Assembly (NCBI RefSeq): GCF_001902635.1
Contig: NZ_MJAO01000003.1
Coordinates: 62,001-126,000 of the forward strand
Source of the DNA: Serratia marcescens
GTDB taxonomy: Bacteria > Pseudomonadota > Gammaproteobacteria > Enterobacterales > Enterobacteriaceae
DNA length: 64,000 bases
Direction of reading: 5' to 3'
The translations under genes and the position numbers were made by a program. Below are positions 17,153-25,024 of the stretch, in pieces (within the stretch, counting starts at the first letter, position 1; every line of letters begins with the position of its first letter). The notes beneath the pieces were generated by a model. That model saw only the letters and a list, made by a program, of their open reading frames with translations. It was not told the origin of the DNA and did no database searches.

Positions 17153-17779
17153 ATGACTGCAAATTACAAGCGCCTCGACAAGGACCAGGCTGCCGTATTG
17201 CTGGTGGATCATCAGGCAGGGCTGCTTTCGCTGGTGCGCGATATCGATCCCGATCGGTTTAAAAACAACGTGCTGGCGTTGGGTGATTTAGCGAAATATT
17301 TCAACCTGCCGACCATTCTGACCACCAGTTTTGAAAACGGCCCCAACGGCCCGCTGGTGCCGGAGTTGAAAGCCCAATTTCCCGATGCCCCTTTTATTCC
17401 GCGCCCCGGCCAGATCAACGCCTGGGACAACGACGACTTCGTCAAGGCGGTGAAAGCCACCGGCCGTAAACAGCTGATCATCGCCGGTGTGGTGACCGAA
17501 GTGTGCGTGGCATTCCCGGCGCTGTCTGCGCTCAATGAAGGTTTCGAGGTGTTTGTGGTGACCGACGCCTCCGGCACGTTCAATGAGCTGACGCGTCAGT
17601 CGGCCTGGAGCCGCATGGAGGCCGCCGGCGCGCAGCTGATGACCTGGTTCGGCGTCGCCTGCGAGCTGCACCGCGACTGGCGCAACGATATCGAAGGGCT
17701 GGGCACGCTGTTCTCCAACCATATCCCGGACTACCGCAATCTGATGACCAGCTACAACACGCTGGCCGGCGGCAAGTAA
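17153..17779 (+). CDS. ycaC: YcaC-type isochorismatase-family hydrolase
   Basis: A 208-residue cysteine hydrolase, the same length as E. coli YcaC. The triad-type residues are visible: Asp19 in LLVDHQ, Lys in the KATGRK turn, and catalytic Cys in GVVTEVCVAFPA. E. coli YcaC forms an octamer with unknown substrate; fold relatives hydrolyse amides or vinyl ethers. It starts behind ACAGGAG and is followed by a perfect hairpin. Its link to pirin next door is positional only. Confidence 0.88.
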   Translation: MTANYKRLDKDQAAVLLVDHQAGLLSLVRDIDPDRFKNNVLALGDLAKYFNLPTILTTSFENGPNGPLVPELKAQFPDAPFIPRPGQINAWDNDDFVKAVKATGRKQLIIAGVVTEVCVAFPALSALNEGFEVFVVTDASGTFNELTRQSAWSRMEAAGAQLMTWFGVACELHRDWRNDIEGLGTLFSNHIPDYRNLMTSYNTLAGGK

Positions 17780-17786
17780 CGCGATA

Positions 17787-17810
17787 GATGGGCAGTATTT
17801 GCTGCCCATC
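17787..17810 (+). terminator. Hairpin after ycaC
   Basis: Perfect nine-base stem GATGGGCAG / CTGCCCATC with a six-base loop, eight bases after the ycaC stop. It marks the left edge of an AT-richer segment; the U-run is weak. Confidence 0.55.
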
Positions 17811-18082
17811 ATCTGTATCTAGATCCTGTATAAGTGCCAATAATAGTTCACTCGCTATAAATTCCCATCTGTTAATGCTTCCCTCTTTATTGTGATCGGC
17901 TATAGGTCTTTGTGCTCCCATTTTGATTAAGGCTATTTGTTCTGCTATATAGCTAATAATTAATGCTAATTTTATTAAATACTGACGGAGTTCTATTTAA
18001 GAGCCCCACTTTGTAGCAAGAAAAGTACTTTTTAACGTGTGATTTAAGACTACAGCGATTTAACACAGCAGAGGGGTGGTTG
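17811..18082. other. AT-rich intergenic segment ahead of the orphan nuclease gene
   Basis: The 300 bases between ycaC and the nuclease gene are much richer in A and T than the surroundings, with TATA-like runs around 17940-17990. I see no gene, repeat or attachment site here. The composition change continues through the nuclease gene and suggests an insertion; its exact ends cannot be set by eye. Confidence 0.5.
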
Positions 18083-19258
18083 ATGAATGCATTCAGAGAT
18101 AAGCTTAAGGCCCATGTTCTTCATGTGGCCTCTGTTGGCCAGCATTGCAATACTGAGGAAACAACTAAGCAGGCATTAATTTTGCCGTTATTAGAAACCT
18201 TAGGCTTTCATCCGTATGATCCGACTAAGGTGAAGGCTGAGTATGGTGCTGATTTTCCAGGTGTTAAGGTGGGTGAGCGCGTTGATTACGCCCTTTTTTG
18301 CCATGCGGTTCCCGTCATGTTCATCGAGGCGAAGTCTTTCAGTCAAAATCTGTCAAATCATAGCCCTCAGCTATCTCGTTATTTTAATGCGACACCAGAG
18401 GTCACGGTTTCTGCAATAACCAATGGAAAAGAATGGCGATTTTTCACCGATTTGAAAGATAAGAACATCATGGATGATACGCCATTCCTGAAAATAGATT
18501 TTAATAATCTAAATGATTCTGATATTGATCAGCTATATAGATTTAGGCACGACCAATTTCAGCCTGAAGCACTGCGGACGTTAGCTGAAGAAAGTATCTA
18601 TCTGACTTCATTTACAAAAACTATCAGCGCTAGCCTTCGAGACGTTGATTCAGATTTTGTTCGTTATGTGGCAAGTCGCTCTAACGTTCAGCGTCAGCTA
18701 AACCAACGTTTTTTGGACACAATAACGCCATTGGTTCGTTTGGCTGTTGAAAAAGCGGTGAGTGCGATGGTCGTTTCTGGCCTGTCAGTGACGTCGGAAA
18801 ATGTTGTAGCGTCTGAATCTTCAGATGAAGGTGAAACGCAAAACAGACCCGATCCGCTCGCCCCGATCGTTGATCCCGAGAATAGTAAAATAGTGACGAC
18901 CTTTGCAGAAAGGTGCTTGTTTGACAATGTGGCGATGATCTTGGGCGCTGAGGCAGAGCTGATTGCGAAAGACACGGAAAGCTATTACAGCATCCTCTTT
19001 CAAGGGAAGACGACGCGTTGGATTCTGCGTTATTTCGACAATAAGCAACGCCCAACCATTTTGCTTCCGCTTGAGATAGACGATGCCAGGCTGGCTGAGA
19101 TAACTCGCGCTGGCCTGGAGTTGGCTGCAGGGGGGCATATCATTATCGACCGCCCGGAAAATATTTTGCGGCTAACGGGTTTGATCGTTGATTCTTACCA
19201 ATATTGTATTAACGACGAAAACTTTAGGCAGAAGAGAAAAGATAAGCAGGAAAGCTAG
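18083..19258 (+). CDS. Orphan PD-(D/E)XK nuclease, type I restriction HsdR N-terminal-like
   Basis: A 391-residue protein with an HsdR-N-like nuclease domain in its first 160 residues. Visible motif elements are an acidic residue in KAEYGADF, Asp in GERVDYAL, the E-x-K pair in FIEAKSFSQ, and the Q-x3-Y element QLSRYF that follows the nuclease core in type I restriction subunits. The middle (about 160-260) is charged and helical. The C-terminal part (AERCLFDNVAMIL ... YYSIL) resembles the tail of other short stand-alone HsdR-N proteins. It lacks the helicase motor, and no methylase or specificity gene is near. Codon and base use are AT-richer than the neighbours, indicating transfer. The start ATG 18083 follows GAGGGG. 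DNA cleavage is inferred; a defence role is possible but unproven. Confidence 0.8.
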   Translation: MNAFRDKLKAHVLHVASVGQHCNTEETTKQALILPLLETLGFHPYDPTKVKAEYGADFPGVKVGERVDYALFCHAVPVMFIEAKSFSQNLSNHSPQLSRYFNATPEVTVSAITNGKEWRFFTDLKDKNIMDDTPFLKIDFNNLNDSDIDQLYRFRHDQFQPEALRTLAEESIYLTSFTKTISASLRDVDSDFVRYVASRSNVQRQLNQRFLDTITPLVRLAVEKAVSAMVVSGLSVTSENVVASESSDEGETQNRPDPLAPIVDPENSKIVTTFAERCLFDNVAMILGAEAELIAKDTESYYSILFQGKTTRWILRYFDNKQRPTILLPLEIDDARLAEITRAGLELAAGGHIIIDRPENILRLTGLIVDSYQYCINDENFRQKRKDKQES

Positions 19259-19495
19259 CTCATACCCCGTTAAGGGGTTGATTAGAAAAATAACATGAAG
19301 AGTTTCCACGCAGGGTGGCATGCGCCGTGTGGAAGGATGGAAAAATCAGAATATTTACCAAATCTTCTGTTTTCATCACGTTAAACGCGGGATGTAAGCA
19401 AAACGCAGCGGGGCGAAAAGGTAGCGAAAAGCGGCTTTCTCATTGGCCGGGGGCGGGGTAGCGTAATCCCGAACCCGGCAAATGAGGCTAATTCA

Positions 19496-19804
19496 ATGAA
19501 ACAAGCAATCAAGATCCTGGCGCTGCCCTGCATGGGCGCGGCGCTGTTGTTCAGTGCGGGCGCGATGTCGGCCCCCGAGGCGCCTGCGGCGGATGAACCG
19601 ATGCGCATGCCGCCTTTCCCGGGCGGGCACCCGCCCAAGCCGGGGTTCTGCCACGGTGGTGAGCTGTTCTGCGCCACCTCGGCCAGCGACAATCCGGTAG
19701 AAACCATCAACAAACTGACGGCGGTGATCCCGGTGGGCAGCGCCAAACATTACGAGGTGCGCGTCGCGGTGGTGGCCGTGCCTGACGCCCCGCCTGCGCC
19801 TTAA
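19496..19804 (+). CDS. Small secreted proline-rich protein, unknown
   Basis: A 102-residue product with a clear signal peptide (MKQAIKILALPCMGAALLF ... AMSA, cleaved near residue 25) and a short proline-rich mature part containing two cysteines (GFCHGG and LFCATS) that could pair. I do not recognise a family. An opposite-strand frame (19381-19746) overlaps it. I prefer the forward one because of the signal peptide and the GAGG ribosome site before ATG 19496. Function unknown, probably periplasmic. Confidence 0.55.
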   Translation: MKQAIKILALPCMGAALLFSAGAMSAPEAPAADEPMRMPPFPGGHPPKPGFCHGGELFCATSASDNPVETINKLTAVIPVGSAKHYEVRVAVVAVPDAPPAP

Positions 19805-19879
19805 CGGGCCATGTCATCCCGCTCTGGTTCGCATGCCCAAGGCGCGTTAGGCTAAGGCGATCGTTTATCGGGAGGCGGG

Positions 19880-20329
19880 ATGACCCTTTTATCACTATTT
19901 CCTTATCTCCAGCCCGGCGATCGCGCGCTGTTGTTCGACGGCGAATGCAATCTGTGTCACGGGCTGGTGAGATATCTTATTCGCGCCGATCGGCAGCGGC
20001 GCATTCTGTTGGCGACGGTGCAATCCGTCGAAGGGCAGGCGATCCTGCGGGCGTTGGGGTTGCCGACCGATCGTTTCGATTCTGTGGTCTATGTTGAGCA
20101 GGGGCGCTATTGGCTGCGCTCGGCGGCGCTGTTTCAGGCGTTGCGACAAGTGGGGTGGCCGTACCGCGTGTTGGCGCTGGCGCGTTTCCTGCCGCCACGG
20201 CTGGCGGACAGGTTCTACGACGCGGTCGCCGGCAATCGCTACCGGCTGTTTGGCCGCAACGACGGCACCGGTCTGCCGGGCGCCGAGCAGCCCGGGCGCT
20301 ATCTGCCTCGGCGGGAACCGCCGGCCTGA
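19880..20329 (+). CDS. DCC-family (DUF393) thiol-disulfide oxidoreductase-like protein
   Basis: A 149-residue protein with the defining motif FDGECNLCHG at residues 19-28, that is the DxxCxxC start of the DUF393/DCC family, followed by a thioredoxin-like helical region and a LFGR segment. The family is predicted to be redox-active but has little biochemical data. The start follows CGGGAGGCGGG. It is separated by a short gap from a small membrane protein gene. Confidence 0.82.
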   Translation: MTLLSLFPYLQPGDRALLFDGECNLCHGLVRYLIRADRQRRILLATVQSVEGQAILRALGLPTDRFDSVVYVEQGRYWLRSAALFQALRQVGWPYRVLALARFLPPRLADRFYDAVAGNRYRLFGRNDGTGLPGAEQPGRYLPRREPPA

Positions 20330-20415
20330 GCTTTACGCTTCTTTACCATCCAACCGCTTGAAATATCAGCACTCCAGCCTCATATAATGGAGCGTTCAGC
20401 CAACAAGGAGCGCGT

Positions 20416-20667
20416 ATGGGAATCAGTGAAGAAGAGCACATCCGCCGTTTGACCCAGGAGAAAAACGACATGGGCAATACGGCGAAATGGGTGGCGATCG
20501 TTTCCGCCGTGTATTTTGCCTTGATGGTGTTTTACGGCCACCCGACCGGCGTGTTGGCGATGTCGGGCGCGGTGTTCATCGTTTCTGCGACCACCTGGCT
20601 GAAAAAGCGTCAAAAGGTCAAGTCTTACCGTATGGCGTTGGCCAAAATCAGCGACGATCAGCCCTGA
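20416..20667 (+). CDS. Small two-helix membrane protein, unknown
   Basis: An 83-residue protein with a charged N-terminus (about 20 residues), two membrane helices (about 24-41 and 45-60) and a basic tail KKRQKVKSYR. I do not recognise a family. It has a strong ribosome site (AAGGAG) and ordinary local codon use, so it is probably real. Its 3' end overlaps the convergent acetyltransferase gene by ten bases. Confidence 0.65.
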   Translation: MGISEEEHIRRLTQEKNDMGNTAKWVAIVSAVYFALMVFYGHPTGVLAMSGAVFIVSATTWLKKRQKVKSYRMALAKISDDQP

Positions 20668-21206
20668 TACCCGCTGCGTTTTAGCGTATAGACCAGGCTC
20701 GGCGCCGCGCCGGGCACGTCATCCAGCGTATCCACCCGCTGTAAGCCGACCTTTTCCAACACCCGCCACGAGGCCTGATTTTCCTCGCGCACAATGGCGG
20801 AAATCTCATCCATTTCCAGCCCGATAAAACCGTATTGCAATGAAGCCCGCGCCATCTCGGTAGCCAGCCCGATCCCCCACACGCGAGTGTCGAAGCGATA
20901 GCCGAGGTTCACGGTGCGCTGCGCGCCGAGCGGTTTCCAGGATAACCCGCCAAAGCCGATAATCGAATCCGGCCGTTCGCGCAGGGCGATCGCCCAGGAG
21001 CCGTAGCCGTGTTGCCGCCACCCGGCGAGCCGGTCTTGTAGCGCCGAAGCGGCCTGTGCTTCGCTGGTGAGCGGGCCGGCGGGGTTGAAGCGCTGAGTTT
21101 GCGGATCGCCAAAGATGGCGTAGAAGCGCTCAAGATCCGCCATCACTGGCGGCCGCATCTGCAGGCGCTCACTGAAGAAAGGGGCTGAAGGATTAAAGCT
21201 CGGCAT
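20658..21206 (-). CDS. GNAT-family N-acetyltransferase (RimJ/RimL-like)
   Basis: A 182-residue acetyltransferase_3-type protein. The opening FFSERLQMRPPVMADLERFYAI and the acetyl-CoA loop region (RVWGIGLATEMARASLQYGF) are typical, as is REENQASWRVLEKVG, which matches the usual NxxSxxvlEKlGF. Members acetylate protein N-termini or small amines; the substrate is unknown. It is monocistronic and converges on the small membrane protein gene with a slight overlap. Confidence 0.85.
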   Translation of the reverse strand: MPSFNPSAPFFSERLQMRPPVMADLERFYAIFGDPQTQRFNPAGPLTSEAQAASALQDRLAGWRQHGYGSWAIALRERPDSIIGFGGLSWKPLGAQRTVNLGYRFDTRVWGIGLATEMARASLQYGFIGLEMDEISAIVREENQASWRVLEKVGLQRVDTLDDVPGAAPSLVYTLKRSGYQG

Positions 21207-21302
21207 CGTGTCTCCCGGCCGGATAAATGAACAGCGTTCACTGTAGTCCAGATCGGTGAAACGGGAAATCCCCCCCCTGCGGATGAGAGGGGGAGAGGGG
21301 CA

Positions 21303-22046
21303 TTACAGGAAGGAATCGTCGTCGTCGTTGTAATCGTCGGCGTAATCCGTGTCGTCCTGGTAGTTGGCGTTCTGGAAGCCGTTGTCCTGGTTCAGGAAGC
21401 TGCTGCCGTCGCCGTTGTTGAAGGTATCAAGGTTGTTGGAGGCGTCGAAATTGCGCATCGCGCTGTCGTCCAGCGGCGCCGGGTTTTCCTCGATAATATT
21501 CACGATCTCCTGCGGCTGAGAATGGCGGAACATGCCGGTCAGCATGTCGGCCAATACTACGCCGCCGGCGACGCCCGCCGCCGTTTGCAACGCCCCACCC
21601 AGGAAACCACCGGCGCGTGAAGGCGCCGCCTGTTGCGGTTGGGCGTAGGCAGGCTGCTGCGGCTGCGAGTAGCCCCCTTGCTGCGCGTTGTTCCAGGCCG
21701 CCGTATTTTGCTGCTGCGCCTGATACTGTTCACGCGGGCTCGGCGTGCTGCGGCTGCCGCCGCCGAACAGGCCGGCCAGGAAGCCGCCGCTGCTCTGTTG
21801 GCTGTTGGCGGTTTGCTGCAGCTGCGCGACCTGGGCTTCCAGCTCTTTAACCCGCTGGTCCATCTGCTTGAGCGCCGCTTCCTGAATGATCATTGCCTGC
21901 GCCATGTAGTAAGGGGCGGAAGGCTGTTCGCGAATATGCTGATTGATTTGCTGCTCTGCCTGGAGATCCCGTGGGCCAGTCTTGGTCTCGGCTTCTTTCA
22001 GGCGGCCAAACAGACCATCGATAAGGCGTTGTTCTTCGGATTGCAT
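21303..22046 (-). CDS. DUF2076 protein
   Basis: A 247-residue protein of the DUF2076 family, recognised by its conserved opening EEQRLIDGLFGRLKEAE and the QxINxxIREQPSAPYYMAQ block. It then has a coiled-coil stretch (about 52-80), a Gln/Pro/Tyr-rich low-complexity middle, a glycine-rich hydrophobic segment (GGFLGGALQTAAGVAGGVVLADML), and a very acidic tail ending DDYNDDDDSFL. Function unknown; the family is often described as periplasmic ligand-binding sensor-like without proof. The gene is monocistronic with a strong ribosome site (AGGAGTACCTCAGG region on its strand). Confidence 0.8.
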   Translation of the reverse strand: MQSEEQRLIDGLFGRLKEAETKTGPRDLQAEQQINQHIREQPSAPYYMAQAMIIQEAALKQMDQRVKELEAQVAQLQQTANSQQSSGGFLAGLFGGGSRSTPSPREQYQAQQQNTAAWNNAQQGGYSQPQQPAYAQPQQAAPSRAGGFLGGALQTAAGVAGGVVLADMLTGMFRHSQPQEIVNIIEENPAPLDDSAMRNFDASNNLDTFNNGDGSSFLNQDNGFQNANYQDDTDYADDYNDDDDSFL

Positions 22047-22171
22047 AGGAGTACCTCAGGAGATAAAAAACGGTGCTGGATGATCACTATCATCGGTAAC
22101 TCTCACCCTAGCGCGTTTGTATGAACCAATAAATAAATGGCGGGTAAACCTGTCTATGAATTTGTTACCAA

Positions 22172-22957
22172 TTACGGCAGCGGGATCAGCATCACCAGCT
22201 TCAGACCGCCGTGTTCCGCCGGGTGGAAGGTGAGCTGACGATAGCGCAGCGCGCCTTGCTGAGGGTGGTCGAACGCGCGTTCGCCGCCTTCGCGCGCCAT
22301 CACGTCATGTTGTTTCCACCAGTGATTAAAGTCTGCGCTGTTGTGCGTCATGTTGCGTACGAAGGCGCGCATCTCTTCGGTATTTTGATGATGGCTGGTT
22401 TCGGCGCGAAACTCGGCCACCACGCGGCGAGCGCGCTCTTCCCAATCGCTGACCAGCGTTTTCGCCAGCGGGTGGAAGAACATGAAATGCAACAGGTTAG
22501 GGCTGTTGGCCACATCCAGCCAACCGCTGAACAGCGCTGCCGCCTGCGGGTTCCAGGCGACGACGTTCCAGGTCACGTCCAGCAGATAGCAGGGCACCGT
22601 CATCTGGTGCACGCTTTGCAGCACCGCGTCATTGGCGGTTTCATGGTGCATTTCCTGTTCAGGGTCGGCGACGCGTGCCAGGGTAAACAGGTAGTGGCGT
22701 TCGGCGGGGCCGAGCCGCAGCGCCTTGGCGATACGCGCCAGCGTGAAGGGGGAAATGGACACCTCGCGGCCCTGCTCGATCCAGGTATACCAGGTGGCGC
22801 TGATACCGCTGATTTGCGCCAGCTCTTCACGGCGCAGGCCGCTGGTGCGGCGGCGCGAGGAGCTGGGCAGGCCGATCATTTCCGGCGTGATGCGTTCGCG
22901 GTGCGCGCGCAGAAACGCGCCGAGGGCTTTTGGCCCGGATAAGGCTTCTGATGACAT
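22172..22957 (-). CDS. XRE-family regulator with MmyB-like ligand-binding domain
   Basis: A 261-residue regulator: an N-terminal XRE helix-turn-helix (about 10-75; LRREELAQISGISATWYTWIEQGR is the family hallmark) and a C-terminal MLTR/MmyB ligand-binding domain (about 100-255, PCYLLDVTWNVVAWNPQAAALFSGW). Such regulators commonly repress a divergent enzyme gene. The divergent neighbour here is a methyltransferase gene. I start it at 22957, where homologous proteins begin; an ATG 12 codons upstream is possible, and neither has a strong ribosome site. Confidence 0.85.
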   Translation of the reverse strand: MSSEALSGPKALGAFLRAHRERITPEMIGLPSSSRRRTSGLRREELAQISGISATWYTWIEQGREVSISPFTLARIAKALRLGPAERHYLFTLARVADPEQEMHHETANDAVLQSVHQMTVPCYLLDVTWNVVAWNPQAAALFSGWLDVANSPNLLHFMFFHPLAKTLVSDWEERARRVVAEFRAETSHHQNTEEMRAFVRNMTHNSADFNHWWKQHDVMAREGGERAFDHPQQGALRYRQLTFHPAEHGGLKLVMLIPLP

Positions 22958-23074
22958 AGCGTGGTACCTATTTATACCAGGATAACTGCTCATATTGTAC
23001 CCGTATAGTAGCCTGATTATAGTAGCCGAAAGCCTTCAGGCACAGGCGCAAGCCGGATAATAACGGGAGCAAAC

Positions 23075-23845
23075 ATGAGCATCAGCAACAGCCATAAAAA
23101 CGCGGTAGATCGGCAGTTCGGCGAGCAGGCCAACGCCTACTTAACCAGCGCGGTGCATGCGCAGGGCAAGGATTTGCAACGCCTCACGCAGTTACTGGAG
23201 CCGCACGCCGACGCGCGCCTGCTCGATCTGGGCTGCGGCGCCGGGCACGCCAGCTTCACGGCGGCGGCCAGTGTGGCGCAGGTGGTGGCCTACGATCTGT
23301 CGGCACAAATGTTGGCGGTGGTGGCGCAGGCGGCGGCGGAAAAAGGCCTGAGTAATATTCAGCTGCAGCAGGGCGTGGCGGAGTCCTTGCCGTTTGAGGA
23401 CGATGGCTTCGATCTGGTGATCAGCCGCTATTCGGCGCATCACTGGCACGATGTCGGCCAGGCGCTGCGCGAAGTCAGGCGGGTATTGAAGCCGGGCGGC
23501 AGGGCGATCTTTATGGACGTGGTTTCGCCGGGGCACCCGCTGCTGGATATCTACCTGCAAACCGTAGAAGTGCTGCGCGACACCTCGCACGTGCGCAACT
23601 ATGCGCCGGGCGAGTGGTTGGCGTTATTGACCGAGGCTGGGCTGGTGGTGCGCGAGGTGACGTCGGATCGGTTGATGCTGGAGTTCGGCAGCTGGGTGGC
23701 GCGCATGCGCACGCCGGCGCACTTCGTTACCGCGATCCGTGCGCTGCAACAAAGCGTGTCGCAGGAGGTAGCGGCGCATTTCGCCATTCAGCCGGACGGC
23801 TCCTTTACCAGCGATATCATGATGTTTGTCGTGACGAAGGGCTGA
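23075..23845 (+). CDS. yafE: SAM-dependent methyltransferase, YafE-like
   Basis: A 256-residue class I methyltransferase. SAM-binding motif I LLDLGCGAGHASF (residues 48-60), the DLSAQML motif II block, and motif with HHWHDVGQALREVRRVLKPGG are visible. The sequence tracks E. coli YafE as I recall it, a UbiE/COQ5-type enzyme of unknown substrate. The start has CGGGAGC. It is divergent from the XRE regulator, which may control it, and converges on aqpZ with a shared hairpin. Confidence 0.82.
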   Translation: MSISNSHKNAVDRQFGEQANAYLTSAVHAQGKDLQRLTQLLEPHADARLLDLGCGAGHASFTAAASVAQVVAYDLSAQMLAVVAQAAAEKGLSNIQLQQGVAESLPFEDDGFDLVISRYSAHHWHDVGQALREVRRVLKPGGRAIFMDVVSPGHPLLDIYLQTVEVLRDTSHVRNYAPGEWLALLTEAGLVVREVTSDRLMLEFGSWVARMRTPAHFVTAIRALQQSVSQEVAAHFAIQPDGSFTSDIMMFVVTKG

Positions 23846-23850
23846 AAGCA

Positions 23851-23878
23851 ACGGGGCAGCCGATGAAGGCTGCCCCGT
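23851..23878. terminator. Hairpin between yafE-like gene and aqpZ
   Basis: Perfect 11-base stem ACGGGGCAGCC / GGCTGCCCCGT around GATGAA, between convergent stops. Probable bidirectional terminator. Confidence 0.6.
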
Positions 23879-23902
23879 GAAACGCGATCGACTGCGATGC
23901 GC

Positions 23903-24598
23903 TTATTTTTTGTCTTCCAGCAGGCAGCGATAGATCAGGCCGCCGATAATGCCGCCGACCAGCGGCACCAGCCAGAACACCCACAGCTGCTGCAGCGCCC
24001 AGGTGCCCTGGAAGATCGCTACGCCGGTGCTGCGCGCCGGGTTAACGGAGGTGTTGGTCACCGGGATGCTGATCAGGTGGATCAGGGTCAGCGTCAGGCC
24101 GATCGCCAGCGGAGCAAAGCCTGCCGGCGCGCGTTTGTCGGTCACGCCATGAATAACGATCAGGAAGAAGGCGGTCAGTACCAGCTCAATCACGATCGCG
24201 GCTTGCAGAGAGTAACCGCCCGGTGAGTGCTCGCCGTAACCGTTGGAGGCGAAACCGCCTGCGGTGGCGTCGAAACCGGCTTTGCCGCTGGCGATCAAAT
24301 ACAGCACCGCCGCTGCGGCGATACCGCCGATCACCTGAGCGATAACGTAAGGGATCACGTCTTTCGCCGCGAAACGGCCGCCGGCGAATAAGCCGACGGT
24401 GACCGCCGGGTTAAAATGCCCACCGGAAATATGGCCGACGGCATAGGCCATCGTCACCACGGTCAGACCGAAAGCAAGCGCGACGCCGAGGAAACCAATA
24501 CCCAGCTGTGGGAATGCCGCTGCTAATACTGCGCTACCACAACCACCAAACACCAACCAAAATGTGCCAAAAAATTCAGCAAAAAGTCGCTTTGACAT
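23903..24598 (-). CDS. aqpZ: Aquaporin Z
   Basis: A 231-residue major intrinsic protein, the same length as E. coli AqpZ, with six membrane helices and both half-helix NPA motifs ([10 protein letters not shown] and SVNPARSTG). The water-channel selectivity filter is indicated by the H/T/R set around [17 protein letters not shown]. It passes water across the inner membrane. I start at ATG 24598 ([13 protein letters not shown]) after CAGGATGG; a frame 13 codons longer adds unrelated residues. The gene is divergent from the phytase-like gene over a long AT-rich gap. Confidence 0.95.
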   Translation of the reverse strand: MSKRLFAEFFGTFWLVFGGCGSAVLAAAFPQLGIGFLGVALAFGLTVVTMAYAVGHISGGHFNPAVTVGLFAGGRFAAKDVIPYVIAQVIGGIAAAAVLYLIASGKAGFDATAGGFASNGYGEHSPGGYSLQAAIVIELVLTAFFLIVIHGVTDKRAPAGFAPLAIGLTLTLIHLISIPVTNTSVNPARSTGVAIFQGTWALQQLWVFWLVPLVGGIIGGLIYRCLLEDKK

Positions 24599-25024
24599 AG
24601 ATTCCATCCTGCGGAATAGACTAACGGGCGTTAGCACTAAAAACTATAGAACAGCTTTTCCCATTCAGGCAGATATTCTATAGACTTTTCTTAATGCACC
24701 TTGAATAACGGCGGTATTAAATCGCCGGTATTTTATTTTGTCTATGAGAAAAGTGGCGTTTTTCGCCGTGCCGGCGCGCGTTTGCCGATTTTTTTATCTT
24801 TGATATAAGAATTTACCCTAAGCGAATTGACGGGGTATTTTCGGATGGTTTTTTCCAGCGGTTTTCTCCATTCAATACGCTCATGTTAATTGTTAATTCC
24901 TATTTGCCAGTCAAGCTTATTGAATATTGCACATTTTACGCAGCGCCTATTGTCATCTCAGTGTCATGCTAAATTAATATCTTCTTGTGCCTGACAATGC
25001 TTCATTCAACCTCGGGTAAAAACC
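24599..25024. other. Long AT-rich intergenic region between aqpZ and phytase-like gene
   Basis: About 425 bases with no gene. It must hold the promoters of both divergent genes. A Pho box and -10 element lie at its right end (24950-24980). The remainder is AT-rich with T-runs (around 24790) and shows no repeat or RNA gene that I recognise. Confidence 0.55.
24950..24967 (+). promoter_or_regulatory. Pho box upstream of phytase-like gene
   Basis: TTGTCAT-CTCA-GTGTCAT: two seven-base direct repeats, each six of seven to CTGTCAT, with the canonical four-base spacer. A TAATAT -10 element follows seven bases later (24975-24980), as in PhoB-activated promoters where the box replaces the -35. The start codon of the phytase-like gene is 57 bases downstream. 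Confidence 0.7.

Noticed and set aside
19381-19746. 121-codon frame on the minus strand opposite the small secreted protein
   Set aside because: Its product looks like a reading of the complementary strand; the forward frame has a signal peptide and ribosome site.
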